Below are positions 20,346 through 31,199 of a DNA stretch of 64,000 bases, piece by piece. The stretch's first letter is position 1; each line of letters starts with the position of its first letter. The notes beneath the pieces were generated by a model. The model saw only the letters and a program-made list of their open reading frames with translations, was not told the DNA's origin and made no database searches. Both the position numbers and the translations under genes were made by a program. Source of the DNA: Notamacropus eugenii (Eukaryota > Chordata > Mammalia > Diprotodontia > Macropodidae); contig NC_092873.1 in the NCBI RefSeq assembly GCF_028372415.1, positions 354,516,660-354,580,659 of the forward strand, in the 5' to 3' direction.

Positions 20346-20885
20346 TGATGTGGATACAGCAGATGGTACCTTAGGGGTTAAAAAGAACATAAAGGGTTGC
20401 TTTTCTAATACTTTGTGAGGCCCCTTCTGGAGACAGGCAGAGACTCATTTTGTAGCTCATCCTATAAACTGAAAGTGTCCTAAAGTCCTTTTCCATTTAT
20501 CTCGAAATACCATAAAACTCCTTAACTTGTGCCAGAAGAATTGCTTTTGTCTCCTTTATCCTTAATCTTTAACCAACCATAAAACCCTAAAAACCTTATC
20601 CTGGAACATAAAGAATTCCTTTTGTTTCCTTCATCCTATGTCATAAAATCCTTTCTTATCCTGTCCTTAATTTTTAACCATCATAAGGCCCTAAAAATCT
20701 ATAGGCTGTATAATTCTCTGTCAAAATTTTGCTATTTAAGCCTGGTTTCCCCCAAATATCAGGGCCTCAATTAGTTTTTTTGCTAAAAAGTATGTGTAAG
20801 CACACATAAGTAAAATTCTCAGTGGCTAAAGATAATGTTGTCCAAGTGAATTCTTTCACACTCAAACCGTTTTCTTTTGAAGCTG
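20346..20885 (+). mobile_element. LTR-like insertion with internal duplication, nested in MIR
   Basis: About 540 bp of foreign sequence splits the MIR. It contains an internal direct duplication: the segment around 20510-20600 (TTTGTCTCCTTTATCCTTAA, ACCATAAAACCCTAAAAACC) is repeated, diverged, at about 20625-20705 (TTTGTTTCCTTCATCCTATG, ACCATCATAAGGCCCTAAAA). A TATTTAAG box near 20741 and a CACACTCA end suggest an LTR. The family is not recognised. Confidence 0.5.
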
Positions 20886-21055
20886 ACTGACATTAGGAGG
20901 TATGTGCTATTACTATCCCCATCTGATAGTTGAGGAAACTGAGGCAAACAGGATTAAGTGACTTGCTCAAGGTCACATACCTACCAGGTGTCTGTGTAGG
21001 ATTTGAACGCAGGACTTCCAGATTTTAGGCTTAGTGATCTATCCAGTGCTCCAAC

Positions 21056-21970
21056 AGCTGTCTGACACCCTTAGTGAAAGAGTCACATTCTCACAGAACA
21101 GCTGAAGAGAATGAAGGGAAGAGACCCGCCCAGGGTTGACTCAGGCATTTTTTTTGAACATGTCCCCAGCTCCAGATATGCAGGCAATCAAATAAAACTT
21201 CTCCTAACTATGAAGCAGGTTCCCTTTCCTCTCCACATGGGAAATTTATATCAGTAGAAAGCACTGATAAATGTTCCAGTGAATGTTCCAGTCCCAGTTA
21301 CATTCATTCTCCTTCTGTTTAAAAAGTAAAATTTTCATCTTTGGCAAATTGGAACACACAGTCCACGTCCATATTCCTAAACTAGAAAAATCCTCTGGGG
21401 CCCTGGGGAGTCCTAAGCATTGTCTTTTCATTTGTTTACCTGGTACCATACAGGAAAGACTCTGAAAACAGTCAATATAAAGTTCCATGTATATAGACGA
21501 AAACCATGAAAAATCAAGTTGTGCAGATTTAATAAATAAGAGACACTTCACAAAGTTACCAAAGATGACAACCTGCTTAGTACACAACAAATGCCTGTTC
21601 TGATGCTTGGATGAACTTTTCTAACCTGAAGGCAATAAAGAAAAGAAAATTAGTTTCTGATCTAAAAATGAAATCTGGCCCCTACAGAGCTTACTAGAGC
21701 ATGCATAGCTTCCCCTAAAGGGATTTAGAACCTGGAGTTTACTAAAAGTCATCCTTACTCTTAGGTAAGAAACCAAACCCACTTGGTTTGGAACCTATAA
21801 ACCCTCTCTGGGTGGGTGTGGAATGGGGGGCTTCACCCTCTGCTTTTTCCACTAACCTCATTCTTTCTGTGCCCATTCTAGACCCATGCACATGGATCAG
21901 GTCTAATGTTAAGTAACTCCAAAGAGGAAAAATCTGTTTAGAGGCTCAGTCTTGGAGAATCTTTTTGATG
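21056..21970. other. Unassigned interval
   Basis: No gene or diagnostic repeat is supported. A 114-codon antisense open frame (21246-21590, minus) has no recognisable motif and probably arises by chance. Confidence 0.3.
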
Positions 21971-21974
21971 CTTT

Positions 21975-22480
21975 TGCTTATGTGTGGGATCGCTCAGGTC
22001 CCTACATAAATCAATTACTCAGAGGCCTCTCAAAGTGATGACAGAAAAGAGATTTATTCTCGAGAATCTGGACAATCCCACAGCAGTTCACCTGGAGTAG
22101 GAAAGCCGAAGACAAAGAAAGGGCAGTGATTTATATAGACTCTAACGCAAGTCCCTCCCCCCCCACTGACCATTTATTCTCATTAGCTGAGAATATGATC
22201 TTACATTCTAGACACAAAATCTAACCAATCCCTTTTGAAATGAAGACATTGAAGAATTAGGTAAACTTTATCCAATCATTGAGACCCTAATGTACTACAC
22301 AGTTTTATATCCTTATATGGAATTATTCTGTTCTAAAAATATAGTAACCTTGAGCCTCTCAGTCTTACCTCACCCCTGGGAGAAGAACTACAATCTGAGA
22401 AGTCTTCACTAAACCTATTCCACTCACTTACAATGTTAAGTGGGACCTAATAGTAGAGGAAAATATGGCATTAAAAAAAG
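21975..22480 (-). mobile_element. Solo retroviral LTR, antisense
   Basis: On the minus strand TCTATATAAATCAC (complement of 22127-22140) is followed about 75 bases later by AATAAA (complement of 22053-22058). The end reads GGACCTGAGCGATCCCACAC. The spacing of TATA, polyadenylation signal and CACA end fits an LTR. No viral genes adjoin it. Confidence 0.65.
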
Positions 22481-22642
22481 ACATCCTCAGTCTCTCAAGG
22501 TACCCCAGAGCCATAAGAGGTAATGCAGTTAGCCTTGGTTTGTGAGAGCAAGGCCAGAGTACAGTCATTACAAGAATAGCAATGATGCGACTTAAATTAA
22601 TTTATAGATTTTAGTGCTGTATCGATCAAATTACCAAGGTAT

Positions 22643-22845
22643 TTCTTTATAGACTTGTTTGACTTTGTTCGTGAAGAGGACCATGACATCGGGAAGATGT
22701 TGCCATAACTTGCAAGTGAATTGGATAAGTGAGGGATGGCTCTGCAAGGTCATCAGCCTCACTTTTTCCTCTGGAGCCATCTGGGTCCAATGGTGAATTA
22801 TAGATCAGAACAACTGGAGATGGCCCCCCTGTAGAGTGGGTAAAT
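22643..22845 (-). repeat. RTE-tailed SINE, antisense
   Basis: Landmarks 'cgtgaagaggaccatgacat', 'cataacttgcaagtgaattg', 'gtcatcagcctcactttttc' and 'agccatctgggtccaatg' also occur at 31205-31380, 35515-35680, 49955-50285 and 54200-54480. They define one dispersed family. The full element has a tRNA-like CORE head (seen at 31380-31515), missing here. Confidence 0.8.
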
Positions 22846-22914
22846 AATAGAATAGAATTCATCTGGAGGATCAAAAGGTCAAGAATCTCAAGGTAAATCT
22901 GGGGGTGGGGGTGG

Positions 22915-23925
22915 GGAGGCAGTAGTAATGAAGGGGGAATGGCATTTTTCTGACCTCAAAATGCTTTATAAAGCAGTAATCATCCAAATTATTTGGTATT
23001 AGTCTAAAAATAAGTCAATGGAACAAAACAAAATAATTAAGAACAAACTCAATAACCCAGTGTTTGAAAAACTGAAGAACATAAACTATTTGTCCAAGGA
23101 CTCCCTATTCAATTAGCACCCCGGGGAAAACTGCAAAGAATTTTAGCCAAAAAAAAAAAAAGGCTTAGATAAGCATTTTGTACCATATATCTCAAAAAAC
23201 ATTCCAGAGATTCATGATCACATTTTTAAAAAAAGTTGGAGGAAAATGAAAGGCAGTATCTTTCACAACTATGCTTAGGGGGAGAATTCTTTTTCTGTGT
23301 GTGTACATTCTTTGTTTTTTAAAAATTGATTTCTTTGTTTCACTTTTCAACAGTCACTTTCATAAGTTTTAACTTTTCTCCCCTCCCTCCTCCCTCCCTC
23401 CTTCTTAAGGGGAGAATTCTTAAGAATGCAAGGGATAGGAAAGATCATAAAAGGTAACCCAGACAATTTCAGTGATGTAAATGACCTAAAGCTGAAAAGC
23501 TTTTGCATAGACAAAATCAGTTAGAATAAGAAGGTAAAGTGTTGATTAGAGAAAAAAATACCTTTGATAAAGATCTGAAAGCCACAAAATAGAGATTAAT
23601 GCAAATATTGGACTAAGAGCCATTCCCAAATTTTAAAATGGCCAAAGGATATAAACACATAGTTCTCCAAAGAATTTCAAACTAATTAACATGTAAAAGA
23701 TTATTTCAAATAACAAGTGATAAGAAAAATGCAAATTAAAATAACTTTGAGATTTTAATTCATACTCAGCAAGTTTACAAAAATGCAAGGCTTAGATGCA
23801 ATTCAATGTTGGAGGGCTGGTGGGAACACAGAAACCCTAACAGGTTATTGTTGGTGCTGTAAATTGATGCAACTACTATGGAAAACAATTAAATTACATT
23901 TTTAAACTCAACATGTTAAAAACTT
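22915..23925 (+). mobile_element. L1 ORF2 C-terminal fragment with nested insertion
   Basis: Sense ORF2 C-terminal landmarks: 'atgctttataaagcagtaat', 'aacaaactcaataacccagt', 'ctgaaaagcttttgcataga', 'gataagaaaaatgcaaatta'. The frame is destroyed. A 117-bp insertion at 23292-23408 sits between copies of a 13-bp target-site duplication. Confidence 0.75.
23279..23421 (-). mobile_element. Short L1/HAL1 tail insertion with 13-bp target-site duplication
   Basis: GGGGAGAATTCTT occurs at 23279-23291 and again at 23409-23421; with one mismatch the match extends to 17 bp. The 117-bp insert, read on the minus strand, is purine-rich (GGAGGGAGGGAGGAGGGAGG), then reads AAGTTAAAACTTATGAAAGTG and ends A-rich. 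This resembles the terminal bases of the HAL1/L1 tails here. It is a severely 5'-truncated retroposition event. Confidence 0.75.
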
Positions 23926-24014
23926 TAACTTCTTATCTTTCCCCCTAAACCCTCCATCCTTCCCTATTACTGTGATGGCAACGCTATCCTCCCAGTCTCT
24001 TGAACTCAAAACTC

Positions 24015-24660
24015 TCACGTGTGAAATTTAACAAAATTAGACTAGGCACATTCTCTCCAAACAAGATAACAGTTTATTAATCCGTCACAAACCTATTAAT
24101 AAAGGGTCAATGGCTTGCATTGATATATGTCAAAAGACCCCTCGATGAGGACTTAACCCATTTTTATAAGGTTAGAACAAAGACTAGAATAGGGTAGGTG
24201 ACATCGTGGGGCTAAGGACAACATGATGGTTACTTACTGAGTCTAGGGAATAATATGATTGGTTGGAAATTGGAAATGAGGAAATAGCAACACTCCTGCT
24301 CCTTCCCTCCTGTGAACAAGAAAAATTCGTTCTTTGAGTCCACCTGCAAGGTGGGCCAGACTTCTTTGCATAGCAAACCAGACATCCTTGAAGGGTATTC
24401 TAGTAGTGTGTAGATACTAGAACAGAATCCCTGGTGTCTAGCCTAATCCCCAAGGACAGCAGAATTCCCTGAGGCAAGAAAAGAACAGTGATAAGCAAGA
24501 GAATTGGATTTTTAAACTAAACTCATTACAGACCAGCTGAAATTTTGTACTAAGTTCAGAGATGAACAACTATGTCTTAGGCAATTACAAGACAAAACTA
24601 ATTAATTGTAAATAGGATCAGTAACAAAAATATAAAGAACCAACTTAATGTTCTCAAACC
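24015..24660 (-). mobile_element. Solo retroviral LTR, antisense
   Basis: The minus strand has a TTATAAAAATGG box (complement of 24158-24169), then AATAAA (complement of 24073-24078) about 85 bases later, and ends near 24015. This geometry matches the LTRs at 12195 and 21975. The U3 portion up to about 24660 is less certain. Confidence 0.6.
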
Positions 24661-24789
24661 CTAGGTACCATCCCTGAGTTCTCATTATCTCTTATTGCAA
24701 CCTGCCTCTCCATATCTAATCTGTTATCAAGGCTTGTCAATACCACCTTTATAGCATCTCTGCAATAAGCCTCCTTCTCTCCCCTGACA

Positions 24790-25100
24790 CTACCACCACC
24801 CTGGTTATAGGCCCTTATCACTTAGACTATTGCAAATACCTGCCGGATGGGTTTGCCTGTCTCAAATCTTTCCCCACTCCTCTCCATCCTCCATTCAGTC
24901 ACAAAAGTAACTTTCCTAAAGTACAGGTCTGACCGTGTCACTCTCCTATGCAATAAATTCCAGTTAATCCCTATTATCTCTAGGATCAAATACAAAATGC
25001 TTTGTTTGGCATTCAGAGTCCTACATACCCCAGCCCCGGCCTTCCTTTCTAGTCATCTTACACCTTATTCTCTGCCACATGCTATTTGACTTTGATCCAG
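24790..25100 (+). repeat. L2 LINE fragment, sense
   Basis: Good match in order to the L2 3' region: 'cacttagactattgcaaata', 'ctctccatcctccattcagt', 'aaagtacaggtctgaccgtg', 'aaattccagttaatccctat', 'aggatcaaatacaaaatgct', 'gcattcagagtcctacatac'. The 80-codon open frame over it is part of this repeat. Confidence 0.9.
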
Positions 25101-25419
25101 TGATCAAAGGTCCTAGTGTGCTAGTGCTCCTCCTTACCCTGGGACTGAGAACTGGAACCAAGTGTGGGCAATACAACAGATAGTTCTGTACACAGTTCCA
25201 GCAAAGGGTCCCTGGTAATCTAACCCCCTTCCCGTCAGTGGGCTGAGAGCTCTAGGAGCACCCCCAAGATCTGTGGCTGGCTTGCCAGAGCATGGCCTGG
25301 ACTGCCTTGACTTGAGCTGGACTGTGCTCTATTTTTCTCCCATTGCGCCACCTAGCTGGATCATTACACTATCAGAAAAAACATAAATTTATTTTAACCC
25401 CAAAGTTCAGTGCAAAGAG

Positions 25420-25585
25420 CATTTGATTCAGAACCAGAAGCCCTATGTTTTCCTCTTGGCAATCAAACCTATGTGTCCTTGGGCAGGTTACTGAATTTTG
25501 GGGGCTTTTATTTTTCCATCAATTGAAGGGCTTGAACTAGCTGATCTCTCATAATTCTTTCCATCTCAAAATCATGATCCTATGA
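25420..25585 (+). repeat. MIR, sense
   Basis: Diverged head ('gagcatttgattcagaacca'), CORE ('ccttgggcaggttactgaat', 'tttccatcaattgaagggct') and tail ('tgatctctcataattctttc'). Confidence 0.65.
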
Positions 25586-25884
25586 GTGCCACTCCAAAAC
25601 AGTAAAGTGCAATTAAATTGAACAAAGTTGTCTGACACCCTGTCTTGTAAACTGTGATATATTCCAAATAAAAGATGTTGCTGACCCAACTCACTTGTGG
25701 ACCTATCTCCCAGCTATTTTTCTTAGACTTCACCAAGAAAAAAGGGTCAGTTTTGTCCAAATTCCTTTGAACTCTTCTTGCTGAAATTTTAAATCCAGAA
25801 AATGCATCAAATTGCCAGCAAGAAATATGTTCCTGGACACTTTTTGTTATTTGTTACTATTAATAATTTGTTAACAACTATTGT

Positions 25885-26105
25885 TATTATTTGTTGTTGT
25901 GTTTGACTCTTCATGACCTCATCTGGGGTTTCCTTGGCAGAGATACTGGAGTTGTTTATGATTTTCTTCTCCAGCTTATTTTACAGATGAAGAAATGGAG
26001 GCAAACATGATTAAATGATTCGCCCTGGGTCACACAGCTAGTAAGTGTCTGAGACTGGATTAGAACACATAAAAATGAATTCTAGCACTCTATCCATTGT
26101 GCAGA
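25885..26105 (-). repeat. MAR1-type CORE-SINE, antisense
   Basis: Reversed tail ('gtttgactcttcatgacctc', 'ccttggcagagatactggag'), CORE ('attttacagatgaagaaatg', 'tcacacagctagtaagtgtc') and head ('gcactctatccattgtgcag'). Confidence 0.9.
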
Positions 26106-27335
26106 CAGTATTTACTTTAGAAGTGTTGGAAAGGCTAAGCAGATAAAGATTTTTAATTTTTAAAATGTATATGGATTTTTCAAAAAAGTTAGTTTTGACA
26201 GGGATGAGCCAGCAATGATAAAATGCCTATTTTAAAAAATATATCCATCTTTTTTTAGGGGAGGGAGCAGCAACAGGAGAATTTTATTTGTAATATTATG
26301 CCACATAAATTTTCAGAAATTTGCAAGTCTTTTTCAATGACGATTATAGTAATAATAATTCAATCATTTCATTATTCTATAAAATACCTTTCCTCAGACA
26401 TCATAACTACAGGCCTAACATTCAGATTGTAACTAAAACAAGAAAGTCTCAACAGATCTGGCAGTAGACTTATTACAAAGATCTAAACAAGAAAGAACAA
26501 ATGAAAAAGTATTCCGCAGTGGAAAAGACATTTTTTTTTAAGTCCAGATGGTCAAAGATGTACTGTTTGGAACTTCAGCCTGTTAGAATGTGAAGCAACT
26601 ACTTTGAAACTTAAAAAATATATACATTAATGACCTTTTTTCCCTGCATAGAGCCCTAACAAAGAAATACAGTTAAGCAAAACTTGGACAGTATGCAGAA
26701 TGAGAACATTCCATTCTCAGGTTTCTCTACCACTGTCCATATATTTCATCATCTGACTTGTGAAATCATGAGTGGTCATTGAATATAAATACTCATTTGC
26801 CTTTTTCAGTTTTCCTTTACATTTTTGTACTTATTGAGTATGCTTTTCTACTGGCTCTATTTTTTTCATGTAATGGTTCTAAATGGTAATCAGGGGAATG
26901 TCTAATTCCCTTCTCCCCTTCACATTGGCTCTGGCTCAAGTTCACCCACCGACCATACCTGTAGTGGGGCACCTTAAGGTAATGTGAACATGTGCTGCCT
27001 TGAAGCTCGGCCCTTTATGGAGATATATTAACAGGTGCTGAAAGACCTGGAGCTTTGGAATGATGCAGCATCCTTTTGTTCCTATGACAGCAGCTGTAAG
27101 AAGGGGCTGCATTAAAGAGAACTGACTGTTGATGTCAGAAGAGTCACCCACAGAGCAGTTATTTAAAGGAGCCACTCTGGCCTCCAACTCCCTTATTTAT
27201 GTTCTATGGAATGTGCGGCATGAAACTTTCTTTGATTGAGATTTCCCATTGAAGGAAAGCATCCTCTCCTGGCTGGAGGCAGGTATATACTCACAGGTCC
27301 AAAGCTTGAGGCTTCATTAGAAATCCATCAATAAG
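26106..27335. other. Unique interval, possible conserved non-coding sequence
   Basis: No repeat is recognised across this stretch. The part at about 26940-27200 has higher complexity than its surroundings and includes a CRE-like TGATGTCA and a CAGCTG E-box. An 81-codon minus-strand frame there (26942-27187) lacks recognisable motifs and splice context. Confidence 0.3.
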
Positions 27336-27339
27336 AAGA

Positions 27340-28800
27340 GATAATAAAAAAGCACTTATAAAGTACCTATTGTGTGCTAGGCAATGTACCCAATGCTAGA
27401 GAAAGAGGTAAAAGATAGCTCCTCAAGGAGCTTGTAATCCAATGGTAGAGACAATGTCCAAACAAATTTATGTCTGTATCTATGTCTATACATATCTCTA
27501 GGTATATATATGTACCTGTGTATATATGGTATATATGTACATACGTATATCTGGAGACACAGAAAGAGTGAAGAGAGAGAGGAGACAGAGAGAGACAGCA
27601 TAAACTCTATATAGGATAAATAGGGAAGGCACTAGAATTAAGAGGGGTTGAGAAAGTCTTCCTATCAAAGATGGGATTTTAGTTGGGACTTAAAGGAAGT
27701 CAGTTAGGTGGCCCAGTATATAGAGCACTGGGCTTAGAGGCAGGAAAACCTGAATTCATATTTGTCCTCAGACACTGGGTGACCCTGGGCAACTCACTTA
27801 ACCCTGTCTGTCTCAGTTTCCTCATCTGTAAAATGAGCTGGAGAAGGAAACAGCAAAACCAATCCAGTATCTCTGCCAAGAAAACCCCAAATGGGGTCAC
27901 GAAGAGTTAGAAATGACTAAACAACAAAGGAAGCCAGTGAAGTCAGTAGGTGGAGTTGAGAGAGAACATTCCAGGTATGCGGGACAGTCAGAGAAAATGA
28001 CTGGAGCTGAGAGATGGAGTGTCTTTTTTAGTGGAACAGTCAGGAAACCAATGTCACCGGATGGAAGAATATGTGTTGGAGGGTAAGGTATAAGAAGAAC
28101 GGAAAGGTAGGAGGGGATTAGGTCATAAAGAGCTTTAAATACCAAACAGAACATTTTGTATTTCATCTTAGAAGTGATAAGAAGTCACTGGTGTTTGTTG
28201 AGTGAATGGTCAGGCCTACACTTTAGGAAAATCACTTAGGTGTCTGAAGAGAGGATGGATTAGAGTGGGAGAGACTTGAGGCAGGCAGATCCAACAGCAG
28301 GAATTTGCAACAGTCCAGCTGATGAGGGCCTGCACCAGGGTGGTGTGCAGTATCAGAGAAGAGAAGGAGACTTATTGGAAAGATGTTGCAAAGGTGATAC
28401 TTACAGGCCTTGGCAATAGGTTGGATATGGAGGTAAGAGATAATTAGCAGTCAAGGATAATTCCTAGCTTGTGAACTTGAGGGACTGAGAGGATGGTGTT
28501 GCCCTTTACAATAAGTAATAGGGAAGGTAGGAGGAGGAGGAGCATTGGGGAAAAAATGAGTTCTGTTTTAGACATGTTGAATTTAAGGTTTCTATTGGCC
28601 GTTCAGTTCAAGATGTCTTGAAAGGCAGTAGGAGATGTGAGACTGGAGGTCATCTGAGAGTTTAGGGCAGTACAGGTAGATTTGAGAATCATCTGCATGG
28701 AAATGGAAATTAAATACGTGGGAGCTGCTGGGAATCACCAAGTGGAATAGTCTAGAGGGAGAAGAGAAAAGGGTCCAGGATAGAAGAACCTAAGGGTCAC
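27340..28800 (-). repeat. Long L2 LINE copy, antisense, interrupted by a SINE
   Basis: Starting at the reversed 3' end ('agcacttataaagtacctat', 'gtgtgctaggcaatgtaccc', 'caaggagcttgtaatccaat'), it continues through 'gaacattccaggtatgcggg', 'gtcaggcctacactttagga' and 'gcaacagtccagctgatgag' to the coding region ('gttttagacatgttgaattt'). About 1.2 kb of L2 remains once the SINE at 27704-27925 is removed, which is long for L2. A TATG/TATA microsatellite lies at 27455-27550. Confidence 0.85.
27704..27925 (+). repeat. MAR1-type CORE-SINE with target-site duplication
   Basis: Full sense order: head TTAGGTGGCCCAGTATATAG, CORE 'cagtttcctcatctgtaaaa', tail 'aagaaaaccccaaatggggt' and 'gaagagttagaaatgactaa'. 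The flanks AAAGGAAGTCAG (27692-27703) and AAAGGAAGCCAG (27926-27937) are a 12-bp duplication of L2 target sequence with one mismatch. Confidence 0.92.
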
Positions 28801-28869
28801 CTATGCTTAGAAGGTAAATGAGTGCTCCAGTCACCCAGCTTTCAACAATGATTCTGTGTTGTTACACTT

Positions 28870-29640
28870 GTGGACCTTGTCTAAGATATTAGGGATTTAT
28901 CTAAATCATTCCAAGGAGTTAATCCCTTTTTGGGAGCCCCACATGTGTTTAGGGCTCATCTGAGTTTGTTAGCTTTCTTTTTGAACTAAGCCTGTTTATT
29001 CTATCATCACGTGATTTTAGATCTCCCTTTGGATTGTCCTATACATTATAGGGATCCATTGGATAAAAATGGGGTGCCCTGTATGTTTCAGGGACTCCTG
29101 GAGAGATTTTGCATCAGTTCATCTAAGTTTTCCCATGCTTCTCTGAATTACTCAAATTCATTGTCACTTATAGTGCAATAATATTTCATTATATTTATAT
29201 ACCACAACTTCTTTAGTCATCCCAAATAATGGGCACCCATTTCCCGCCCCCCCCAGTTTTGCTACTACGAAAAGTGCTACTACAAATATTTTGGTATCTA
29301 TAGGACCTGTCTGCCTCTTGCTTCCTTGGAGTATTTGACCAGTAGTGGAATCACTGGGCCACATGAGATGGCTTTCACATAATTTCAGATTGTTTTCCTG
29401 AATGATTTCACCGCTCTATCAACAAAGGTCTTTTATGTTAGCACACTTATCTTCCCAAAGTCTTTCCAGACTGTTTCTGCCTTTTATCATCTTTGCCAAA
29501 TTATAGGGTGTAAGGCAAAACCTCAGAGCTCTTTTGTTGTATTTCTCTTATTTTTAATGATCTGGAACAATTTTTCAGGTGTTGTTGATGGCATGTATTT
29601 CTTCTTTTGAAAACCATTCATATGCTTTGAGTTTTCAAAG
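28870..29640 (-). mobile_element. L1 3' end, antisense
   Basis: Reversed landmarks from about 29090: 'caataatatttcattatatt', 'ccacaacttctttagtcatc', 'aaagtgctactacaaatatt', 'gacctgtctgcctcttgctt', 'gatctggaacaatttttcag'. 28870-29090 is probably the more terminal part but is too diverged to be sure. Confidence 0.65.
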
Positions 29641-30365
29641 AAAACATTAAGAATTCATTTGAAAAAATTAGCAATTCGTCTCACTCATGGCCTCAAATAT
29701 TTTGAGTAAGTCCCGTAATTAAGTATCTTTTTATGTACTGGGGATTGGTTCTTAGTCAACAAATCAACAAACATTTATTAAGCGCTATGCTAGGAACTAT
29801 GCTTCACTTTCCTTGCTTAGGAGTTGCTATGACTTCTGATAGATTTGTGTGAGTTCCCTGTATCTTATAGATTGAGGAAAAACCAGACACTACACACTAA
29901 TTCCCATTTGGCTGAAAATTCTAGTTAAATAACTATGTCACTTTGCTAAGTAATTTCCTCTTTACAATTACGGTGACAGATAATTTGATTTTGTTCACTT
30001 TGGACATTGTCCAACAGGTGGCAGCAGAGGGCTACAGCAGCTTTAATAGGGTTTTCTCAAACTGCAGTAACATTTTGTTATTATGAATTCTTGACAATAG
30101 GCAAATGCATTACAAAATTACCTGCCAGTCTGTAAGCTAGCTCCATCAGATATGTAATACATAAAATTTAATATCAAATATTAATAAATTTGATTAAATA
30201 ATCGAGATTTCCCACAACTGTGACAAAATAAGAATTTAGCATCCATAGAAAGTCATGATGTGGCAGAGAATTTTCAAAGGAAGCATTAATAATTTATCTG
30301 AAAAAATGAGTGAATCCTGTCTTGTGCATGGCCTCAAATATTTTGAGTATGTTCTATAACTAATA
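29633..30365 (+). repeat. Pair of ~90-bp direct repeats flanking unique sequence
   Basis: 29633-29727 and 30268-30365 share TTTTCAAAG(A/G)AA(A/G)CATTAA, a 'gaaaaaat' stretch and CATGGCCTCAAATATTTTGAGTA (18 or more identical bases). They lie in the same orientation about 635 bp apart. The intervening sequence has no recognised repeat and contains the CTCF-like site. Confidence 0.75.
30011..30026 (+). promoter_or_regulatory. CTCF-like site
   Basis: CCAACAGGTGGCAGCA matches the vertebrate CTCF core (C-C-A-S-Y-A-G-R-K-G-G-C-R-S-Y-R) at every position except the fourth (A instead of C/G). The following AGAGGGC is also GC-rich in an AT-rich setting. CTCF binds such sites to form chromatin loop anchors. 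Orientation is forward. Occupancy is inferred. Confidence 0.6.
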
Positions 30366-30489
30366 TTTTCTTAGTTATCTGGATTTTTTCTAATCTCTGT
30401 TGGTTGCATTATAATGAGCGTAGGCATACAAAAGAATATTCATGGCATGATGAATTAGCAACTTGATAACATTAGACTGTAAAACATTG

Positions 30490-30765
30490 TAATTTGTAAT
30501 TTTAGAATCTTGACATGGGAAGGGACTTATGAGGTTATCTGATTCATCTTTCTCCTTCCTTTCTCATTTAGGAATCTCCTCTGTGACTTTCCTGTGAGAT
30601 TCACTCATCCTCTACTTAAACCTTTTCAGTGAGGCCAGCGCATTTCATACTGAGGTAGCTTTAATTGTTAAACTATAAGCTTTTCCTTATTTTGAGCTAA
30701 AATTTGTCTTCCGGTGACTTCTACCTATCAGTTCCAGTTCTTTGCTCTGTAACAACGTAGAATAA
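30490..30765 (+). repeat. CR1/L3-type LINE fragment
   Basis: Order matches the CR1/L3 3' region: 'gggacttatgaggttatctg', 'ctctacttaaaccttttcag', 'tactgaggtagctttaattg', 'taagcttttccttattttga', 'tcttccggtgacttctacct', 'ccagttctttgctctgtaac'. Ancient and diverged. Confidence 0.7.
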
Positions 30766-30779
30766 GTAATTCTTTTTTC

Positions 30780-31190
30780 CAGAAAAATGAATGAATGAAG
30801 AAAACATTTACTAAGTGCTTATTGTGTGCAAAGCACTGAGTATACAAACAGAAAAGTTTGAATAAGATTAAGGAGATAAGGTGGTTTCAGATACAAGATA
30901 GATGGAAAGATCCCATGATCCTTAGCGTACAGTGGCAAACCTACAGATTTCGTAAGTTGTGTACAGAGGACCAAACACCTACTTTTGAACCAGCTGACCT
31001 GGCTTCAAAACCTAATTATGCTACTAATCAGCTTGTGACTGGGCATGAGTCACTTGGCTCTCTGTTCCTTCCTGTCCTTGTACTTAAAAGCCGGAATTAT
31101 AACACTTGCACATTTTCACTAATAGTCTCACAGGCTTTGGAAGGTGCTTTGTAAACAGTAAAATGCTACATAAATGTAAACTATCATTTT
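30780..31190. repeat. L2 end (minus) followed by MIR (plus)
   Basis: 30785-30860 is the reversed L2 terminus ('acatttactaagtgcttatt', 'gtgtgcaaagcactgagtat'). 30935-31190 is a sense MIR ('gaccaaacacctacttttga', 'gactgggcatgagtcacttg', 'ggaaggtgctttgtaaacag'). The 98-codon plus-strand frame here is an incidental reading of these repeats. Confidence 0.65.
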
Positions 31191-31199
31191 TCTGTGATC

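Larger units (their letters stand above)
20085..21055 (-). repeat. MIR split by two later insertions
   Basis: The left piece is 20085-20160 ('agcatttatatagtgctaga', 'gatattatcttattact'). The middle piece is 20318-20345 ('tcatttgatctttacaacaa'). The right piece is 20886-21055 ('aggtatgtgctattactatc', 'tgaggaaactgaggcaaaca', 'gatttgaacgcaggacttcc'). Together they give one antisense MIR in order, broken by a CORE-SINE and by the LTR-like element at 20346-20885. Confidence 0.75.
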
